Shown one piece after another: positions 57,178-64,000 of a DNA stretch of 64,000 nt. The stretch comes from Acetivibrio cellulolyticus CD2. Lineage in GTDB: Bacteria > Bacillota > Clostridia > Acetivibrionales > Acetivibrionaceae. The stretch covers positions 732,532 to 796,531 of the forward strand of contig NZ_JH556653.1 of NCBI RefSeq assembly GCF_000179595.2, written 5' to 3'. The position numbers were made by a program, and so were the translations under genes. Each line of letters opens with the position of its first letter. Position 1 is the stretch's first letter. The notes below the pieces were generated by a model. The model did not search any database and was not told where the DNA came from. It saw only the letters and a program-made list of their open reading frames with translations.

Positions 57178-58656
57178 TTAATCTGTACCAAGTACCATAA
57201 TTGAATTTATATGCGGATCAGCGGTACCTTGCATTTGACATCTTTGATTTTTCAAAACCTCAATATAGTCAACAATATCCTGAGTTATACGCTCCCCAAG
57301 ACCAATAACAGGTATACCGGGAGGATAAGCCATAATCATCTCACCTGCTATTTCTCCCACTGATTCCTTAAGTGGAATTGACTTTTTCTTGCTATAAAAA
57401 GCGTCCCTTGGTGAAACAATCATCTTTGGATTCTGCGGAATTATTGTATGCTTCCTGCATTCTTTAACCTCAGTTTTTGACGATATATCCTTTAGTGCAT
57501 TAATTAGGGCAACAATATTTTCCTCTGTATCACCCAAACTTACAATACCCATTATATTATGCATATCTGAAAGCTCAATTTGAATATTATATTCGCTCCT
57601 GAGCTTTGCTTCCATTTCATATCCTGTATAACCAAGACCTTCTACATTTATACCAAGCTTGGTCTCATCAAAATCATAGCATCCAGGTGTACCTATAAGT
57701 TCCTTTCCAAAAGCGTATAGGCCTTCTATTTTATTTATCTCATCCCTTGCCATTCTTGCAAGTCTTAATGCCTCTTCCAACATTTCACAGCCTTCAGTAG
57801 CCATCTGCTTTCTTGCAATATCCAAAGAACACATCAACAAATACGACGAACTTGTTGTATGCGTTAAATTCAAAACCGCTTTCACCCTATCAGGAGAAAT
57901 CAAATTGCTTCTTAACAGAAGAACTGAACTTTGAGTTAACGACCCTGCAGTCTTATGCATACTAGCCGCACTCATATCAGCTCCAACTTCCATAGCAGTT
58001 AGCGGAAAATCATCATGGAATGACATATGTGCTCCATGAGCTTCATCTACCAATACAGCCATTTCATGTCTATGTGCTATTCTTACAAGAGATTTTAAAT
58101 CTGATGCTGCACCATAGTAAGTGGGGTTGATCAAAAATACTGCTTTTGCATGTGGATTTTCCTTAATTGCTTTTCTCAAGCTTTCTTCAGTTATTCCCAT
58201 TGCAATTCCCAGATGCTCGTTTATTTCAGGCTGTATATATACAGGCATTGCTCCACTTAGGATAATACCACCTATTGTTGATTTATGAGCATTTCTTGGA
58301 ATTAGTATCTTGTCACCTGGCTCGCACGCACTCATAATCATTGCCTGAACGCCCACAGTAGTACCCCCCACCAGGAAAAATGCATTCTGAGCACTATAAG
58401 CCTGTGCTAAAAGCTTTTCAGATTCATAAATAACTCCTGTAGGGTTATTTGCAAAATCCAGATCCTGCATACCATTTGCATCCATCTGGAATACACGTTC
58501 CCCGATATAATCTCTGAACTCCTGAAGTCCATTTCCCTTTTTGTGACCGGGAACATGAAACTGTACCACGTTATCATCCACATACTTCTTTACCGCATCA
58601 AAAAGCGGTGTCTTGAATTGAGCTAATCTTGCCACTCCTTCATCCCTCACTTCCAA
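57178..58656 (-). CDS. speA: PLP-dependent Orn/Lys/Arg decarboxylase (SpeA-like)
   Basis: A ~490-residue fold-type I decarboxylase of the Bacillus SpeA/YaaO type. HVPGHKKGNG at the N terminus, VGGTTVGVQAMI, DEAHGAHMSFH and SASMHKT with the PLP-binding Lys. A short C-terminal domain has YPPGIPVIGLGE. It probably makes agmatine from arginine as the first step of polyamine synthesis; lysine or ornithine specificity cannot be excluded from sequence alone. The start is uncertain: TTG 58656 is the longest, GTG 58650 and GTG 58635 are alternatives, the last being better placed after GAGGGATGAAGG. Confidence 0.88.
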   Translation of the reverse strand: MEVRDEGVARLAQFKTPLFDAVKKYVDDNVVQFHVPGHKKGNGLQEFRDYIGERVFQMDANGMQDLDFANNPTGVIYESEKLLAQAYSAQNAFFLVGGTTVGVQAMIMSACEPGDKILIPRNAHKSTIGGIILSGAMPVYIQPEINEHLGIAMGITEESLRKAIKENPHAKAVFLINPTYYGAASDLKSLVRIAHRHEMAVLVDEAHGAHMSFHDDFPLTAMEVGADMSAASMHKTAGSLTQSSVLLLRSNLISPDRVKAVLNLTHTTSSSYLLMCSLDIARKQMATEGCEMLEEALRLARMARDEINKIEGLYAFGKELIGTPGCYDFDETKLGINVEGLGYTGYEMEAKLRSEYNIQIELSDMHNIMGIVSLGDTEENIVALINALKDISSKTEVKECRKHTIIPQNPKMIVSPRDAFYSKKKSIPLKESVGEIAGEMIMAYPPGIPVIGLGERITQDIVDYIEVLKNQRCQMQGTADPHINSIMVLGTD

Positions 58657-58768
58657 CCAATTTTATGGCCAACCTCCGTTAGAGAAAAAATTAATAAACA
58701 AATGAATTATAGGATAACGGATTTAAAAAGTCAAACATTTTTTATAACAATATTTTTTGTAAACCAAC

Positions 58769-59458
58769 TTATTCTTCGTAAACCTTGCTAATACCTTCAA
58801 TAAGCTGAAGTTCACCGATTATATCTTCCTTCTTGACATTGCCGGGCAACTTTACAAGAAATTTAATCAACGCATCGTTATCATCGTCACTGTTTAGAAA
58901 CTCTATATTTTTTATCGTTATATCATGCTTCCCGAATAGGCATCCAATGTTCCCTAGCTGGCCAGGTATGTTATGGGTTTTCACATATAAGATATTGAGC
59001 TGCCTTTTTTTAGCAAAACTAATTTCCAGCTTTTTCAGTACAATAAGAGTTAAGTAAATAACAAGAGCCGCTATAATAGCACCTTCATAAAAACCTATCC
59101 CTGCAGCTATTCCAACACATGACACCGCCCAAAGACTTGCAGCAGTAGTAAGCCCCCTAACACTCATGCCCTCTCTTATTATTGTCCCTGCACCCAGAAA
59201 ACCGATACCGCTTATTACTTGGGCACCAAGACGTGCCGGGTCAATATTGGTAATCCCTTTATACTTTTCAAAAATAAATTGGGAAGTAAGCATTACAAGG
59301 GCAGCTCCAAGACATACGAGAATATGCGTACGAAATCCCGCAGGCCTATTCATACTTTCCCTTTCATAACCAATCAACCCACCGAGAATACAAGCCAGAA
59401 GCAATCTGAATGCGGTAATAAAGTAGAACTCAAAGTTTATATCCATTAAAATACCCAT
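58769..59458 (-). CDS. MgtC/SapB-family membrane protein
   Basis: A ~229-residue protein. Four to five N-terminal membrane helices contain the MgtC signature (LLACILGGLIGYERE, GAQVISGIGFLGAGTI, LTTAASLWAVSCVGIAAGIGFY). A ~75-residue ACT-like cytoplasmic tail follows (NILYVKTHNIPGQLGNIGCLF...). The family is linked to magnesium limitation and inhibition of the F-ATPase in pathogens; in soil clostridia the role is unclear. The ATG at 59458 or GTG at 59461 fits the GAGGTGA site better than the GTG at 59470. Confidence 0.9.
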   Translation of the reverse strand: MGILMDINFEFYFITAFRLLLACILGGLIGYERESMNRPAGFRTHILVCLGAALVMLTSQFIFEKYKGITNIDPARLGAQVISGIGFLGAGTIIREGMSVRGLTTAASLWAVSCVGIAAGIGFYEGAIIAALVIYLTLIVLKKLEISFAKKRQLNILYVKTHNIPGQLGNIGCLFGKHDITIKNIEFLNSDDDNDALIKFLVKLPGNVKKEDIIGELQLIEGISKVYEE

Positions 59459-59581
59459 CACTTTATTCACCTCTAATGTTTCAGATTAATAGAATATCTA
59501 CAAGAGAAAAGTTATCTATATATAATAGTATATCATATTTTAGTAATATAATAACTCAATTTTGTTAGAGCTATAAACAAA

Positions 59582-59611
59582 CTAAGGCGGCTTGTTCCCA
59601 AGCCGCCTTAG
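59582..59611 (-). terminator. Intrinsic terminator of spoIIR
   Basis: A GC-rich perfect stem (aaggcggctt with aagccgcctt, loop ~6 nt) lies just beyond the spoIIR stop at 59623; a modest T-rich stretch follows on the minus strand. Confidence 0.8.
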
Positions 59612-59622
59612 TGGATATAATC

Positions 59623-60348
59623 CTAGTTAAAACTCAACTTTTCATATACGGTGCTAAATAATTTATTAATAGCCCCTTTAACTTTTATTTTAGAGCCTTG
59701 AAAAAACTCTACAACTTTGAATTTAATTTCCACCGGTATTTGATCTTCTTCATCGGTTGAAGCTACTATATTATATTCCTCTTCACTAAGAACGCTCTTT
59801 AAATCCTCTTTGACCGAATCGGGGACAGTACCGTGTGTAGCATCTACAAAACATAGCGGAGGAAACATCACGCACCACCAGTTTTGACCCTCTCCCTCCC
59901 CAATAACTACTCTAAGAGCCTGATACGTTCCGGCAGGCAGTGTTATATCACCATACATCTTAGTCGGAAAAGGAAAATTACCAAGCATTACTTTTACACT
60001 ATAATTCTTCTTTTGCCTCTTTATTTCATCTTCTGCAAGAGCCTTTATTTTATCCAAATTATTGTTGACTTGTAATTTTGCAGCTTCTACGTCCTCAAAA
60101 TCCTTAAACTCACTCTTCATATAACCAAGTATTACATCTCTAACATCCCTTTTAAGTTGTTGGTCCTCCGGTGAGTCGCTATTGGCTATAACATGAAGCC
60201 TCAAAAGGTTATCAGATAATCCGCTGTTGACCTCATCAGAATATGACGCAAATGCTATTCCCGTTATTAGCAGCGATACCATTACAACAGCTACAATCCC
60301 TTTAAATACCAACTTCAATTTTCTTGAATTTTTTAAACCCTTTATCAT
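59623..60348 (-). CDS. spoIIR: Stage II sporulation protein R
   Basis: A 241-residue protein. One N-terminal membrane/signal helix (~14-33) is followed by the SpoIIR domain: NLLRLHVIANSDSPEDQQLKR, KRDVRDVIL, GTYQALRVVIGEGEGQNWWCVMFPPLCF. In the forespore it is secreted towards the mother-cell side, where it triggers SpoIIGA to process pro-sigma-E. Its presence supports a spore-forming host. The start at 60348 is set by GGGGGG 9 nt upstream; the frame continues further upstream without a site. Confidence 0.95.
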   Translation of the reverse strand: MIKGLKNSRKLKLVFKGIVAVVMVSLLITGIAFASYSDEVNSGLSDNLLRLHVIANSDSPEDQQLKRDVRDVILGYMKSEFKDFEDVEAAKLQVNNNLDKIKALAEDEIKRQKKNYSVKVMLGNFPFPTKMYGDITLPAGTYQALRVVIGEGEGQNWWCVMFPPLCFVDATHGTVPDSVKEDLKSVLSEEEYNIVASTDEEDQIPVEIKFKVVEFFQGSKIKVKGAINKLFSTVYEKLSFN

Positions 60349-60550
60349 AATAAAAATCCCCCCATATCTTGACAAGGAACTATTTGAATGTTTATATAAT
60401 TGCAAATAGACTCCTTATTTTAATTATTTTAGCAACAGTAACTTTTATTGCTTAGTATAATTATTTACAAGATTGAAAGGATTTATACTATACATAAAAT
60501 ATTTTAGTACAAAATCTATTATTTAGAAAAATTACTATTTTAATGCTCTA

Positions 60551-62164
<1,614 letters not shown>

Positions 62165-62173
62165 TTATCCTCC

Positions 62174-62212
62174 AAAAACAGTTTCAGCCGGTTAGATGCG
62201 CTCCTCGGCTGA
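62174..62212 (-). promoter_or_regulatory. pyrG: Leader hairpin upstream of pyrG, possible attenuator
   Basis: On the minus strand a 7-bp stem (62206-62212 with 62184-62190) is followed after 5 nt by TTTTT, just before the ribosome binding site. B. subtilis pyrG is controlled by a leader terminator with G-run reiteration; the G-run start is not evident here, so attenuation is only possible. Confidence 0.35.
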
Positions 62213-62419
62213 CAATATATTTAATAAACTAAAGTCTATTCATATTTTATAGATAACGAATACTAAAGTAAATCTATACAGCACTTAATCATTATCTAAT
62301 TTTGATGAAAAACATCCTTGTAAATTTAGTTTTAGAATTTTTCATCAATAAAACATACAACTTATATTGTATATTTGCTAAAATGCAGTGTCAATAAGAA
62401 GATTTAATTTTGTGACATA

Positions 62420-62840
62420 AAAAATAAGAAAGACAGCAATATATGCTGTCCTAGAAATATTTAAATTTAATTTGAAAGCTGCTCACTTCGTAGCCCAAGA
62501 CCACAATAGTTAATACAAAAATACATTAATTCCGATAATATAGAATAATTAATTACTCTATATTCTTCCTCCCCCAAAAACTTTCTATTTCTTCTTTTTT
62601 AATTCCGTTCAATTAAAATAAAATTTAAATCAAAATTTGTTTCCCATAAATCTTATATTTTTCTCTCCCCTAAATCCTTCGTCCTTACCCTTACATCCAA
62701 GCAAAATTAAAATATACGCTTGCAAATCTCTCTTCAAACTTGCTCCCCGTAATAATCCCATTTTATAGAAGATAAATATACTTCTTTCAAAAACTATACA
62801 TAAAATGGAGCTTGGACTACGAAGTTAACAGCCTTCTCTA
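62420..62840 (-). ncRNA. Candidate large structured RNA (~400 nt), unassigned family
   Basis: Read on the minus strand, the ends pair: 62811-62832 with 62478-62499 gives 21 of 22 positions paired (two G-U, one A-G mismatch). Inside are nested helices: 62758-62766 with 62800-62808 (9 bp) enclosing 62767-62771 with 62781-62785; 62698-62702 with 62718-62722; and 62537-62544 with 62557-62564 (8 bp). Just after the closing stem, 62432-62450 is a perfect 7-bp hairpin followed by U-rich sequence on the same strand, an intrinsic terminator. All reading frames are broken, and G-rich unpaired stretches (gggtaagg, ggggag) lie in the middle. I do not recognise it as RNase P, tmRNA, SRP or 6S RNA. Confidence 0.6.
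62432..62450 (-). terminator. Intrinsic terminator of the candidate RNA
   Basis: A perfect 7-bp stem (62432-62438 with 62444-62450) is followed on the minus strand by tttcttatttttt. Confidence 0.7.
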
Positions 62841-63141
62841 TATAGTAACATAAAGTACTTAGACTGCTTATACATCCCTCCCTATACTAATATTTATTAT
62901 TATTTTATGCTAACTATTCAACATATATTATAAATAAAAACATTCAGATCCAAAGTACAGTATAAGATTGCATAAATAACCAAGTTAAACAACTAAAAAC
63001 TAAAGTCATTTTGTCAACAAGATAAGTCGGTCAAAAAAGTCTAAAATCATTTTGTTAATATAAGGATATCAAAAATATTCCAACTTGTCAACAGTTCGTT
63101 TACAAATCAACTAAATGATGCCAGCTAAAAAAACTAAATAT
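62841..63141. other. Region between the candidate RNA and the TadG-like gene
   Basis: No gene is visible. On the minus strand TTGACA (~63085-63090) with TATCCT 17 nt on is a possible promoter, and TATAAT near 62930 is another candidate -10. Two similar 15-nt stretches (gtcattttgtcaa at ~63004 and atcattttgttaa at ~63045) form an imperfect direct repeat. Confidence 0.35.
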
Positions 63142-63999
63142 TTACTCTGTCAATCTAACACCTGTAAGCCCATAGTCTTTCTGCCCTTCACTCAATTCTC
63201 CCTGAGTTATGTTCTTTACGAAATATCCTTCCACTATGCATTTATTTCCCTGCCCCGTAACAGCTTTTACTAGAAATGATGCAAAGCCGCGTATTTGTAC
63301 TGAGCTTCTTCCATTTACATCAAGACTATCTACAATAACTACTGTTATAATTCTTGAACATTCAGGATCAAAACTGCTGTATGTACATTCTGGGCAATGG
63401 TCACAGTCATTTACCAACTCGTTTATGGAAGACTTTGTAGGGTTGCTCATGTTACCTGGTTCAGTTTCAACGTAATCTCCAACTTTCAGTTCGCCGTCAT
63501 AACCATTTAAGATGTTAAACCTGTAATTACATGCGCCACTACCCCCGAGTGCAAGACATCCATAATTTCCATTACTCCCGCTGCCTCCGCCTTCCTTGAG
63601 AGTATATAATTTCCCAAACTCAAATTCCTGGTCTTCAATAGCAAAAGGTCTGATATCCTTGAATACGCTTGTCACTCCCATTACCTTAGCAGTAGCATTT
63701 GCCTTAATCTCACCACTGTCAAACCCAAGTAATTTGGCAAATAAATAGCTGACTTCAATTTTTGTTTTTATACTAATACCTTTACCGTCATCAAGGATAT
63801 TTATTTGGGCATCATCCGGATCTACACCGTTTTTTTCCAGGTATTCCGTAGCTACCACAACCGGATTCTCATCACCGTAAAAAAGCGACTGTGCTGATGC
63901 TAATGCCGCAGCATCTGTTGCTTTAACCGTATCTGCCTTTTTGTATGCCACCACACCTATATCTATAACAATAGAAGCACATGCTGCAATCACAGAAAA
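63142..63999 (-). CDS. TadG-like (Flp pilus assembly-related) protein, N terminus beyond window
   Basis: About 285 residues are visible; the frame is open to the window edge and begins inside the N-terminal hydrophobic segment (FSVIAACASIVIDIGVVAYKK). The next stretch KADTVKATDAAALASAQSL is the hallmark of TadG/DUF2134 proteins, which carry a pilin-like N-terminal helix and are secreted through the Tad system. The rest is beta-rich with a Gly/Ser loop (GGGSGSNGNYGC) and several Cys (DCDHCPEC...CSRI), which may form disulfides. Neighbouring tad genes, if any, lie outside the window. Confidence 0.8.
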   Translation of the reverse strand, partial: FSVIAACASIVIDIGVVAYKKADTVKATDAAALASAQSLFYGDENPVVVATEYLEKNGVDPDDAQINILDDGKGISIKTKIEVSYLFAKLLGFDSGEIKANATAKVMGVTSVFKDIRPFAIEDQEFEFGKLYTLKEGGGSGSNGNYGCLALGGSGACNYRFNILNGYDGELKVGDYVETEPGNMSNPTKSSINELVNDCDHCPECTYSSFDPECSRIITVVIVDSLDVNGRSSVQIRGFASFLVKAVTGQGNKCIVEGYFVKNITQGELSEGQKDYGLTGVRLTE

Positions 64000-64000
64000 C

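Overview
This is an AT-rich chromosomal segment of a spore-forming, cellulosome-producing clostridium. The evidence is a spoIIR gene, strong GGAGG-type ribosome binding sites, at least three clear dockerin-bearing proteins with Thr/Pro linkers (Acetivibrio/Hungateiclostridium style), S-layer homology (SLH) domains and many large secreted proteins. The genus is inferred from these traits, not from a search.

Layout. (1) 1-8.7 kb is accessory and partly decayed: the tail of an IS66 element sits inside a DNRLRE surface-protein gene, followed by a small membrane protein, a type I restriction HsdR lacking its N-terminal half, a Fic protein with an unusual array of inverted repeats upstream, a lipoprotein and a DUF4143 ATPase. 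(2) 8.9-16.3 kb is a signalling cassette: PP2C phosphatase, VWA protein, FHA protein, an unrecognised helical protein and a PknG-like Ser/Thr kinase (zinc ribbons, kinase, TPR), followed by a PQQ-type beta-propeller lipoprotein. (3) 16.5-32.4 kb carries very large secreted proteins: an SLH-anchored metalloprotease-like protein, a subtilase with 15 FlgD-like Ig repeats, a WG-repeat protein and a membrane gluzincin-like protein. Between them lie a broken MBL-hydrolase remnant and a decayed segmental duplication. (4) 32.7-36.1 kb is an operon of ECF sigma factor, zinc-finger anti-sigma factor, ABC ATPase and ABC permease. (5) 36.3-51.6 kb holds a second subtilase, two divergent dockerin proteins (beta-propeller and membrane-anchored DUF362), a truncated VWA protein, a chemotaxis receptor, a GDSL esterase with a vestigial dockerin, and a dockerin protein built of six novel repeats. 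(6) 51.9-62.2 kb is more core-like: GNAT, SH3-NlpC/P60 hydrolase, a DUF4153/DUF4173-XRE-DUF2975 operon, arginine/lysine/ornithine decarboxylase, MgtC, SpoIIR and CTP synthase. (7) 62.2-63.1 kb has no protein gene but contains a strong candidate for a structured RNA about 400 nt long on the minus strand. (8) The window ends inside a TadG-like gene.

The two best leads are the PknG-like/FHA/PP2C/VWA cassette, which resembles the actinobacterial PknG-GarA pair combined with a TerY-P-type triad, and the candidate RNA at 62.43-62.83 kb, with a 22-position closing stem, several nested hairpins and an intrinsic terminator.
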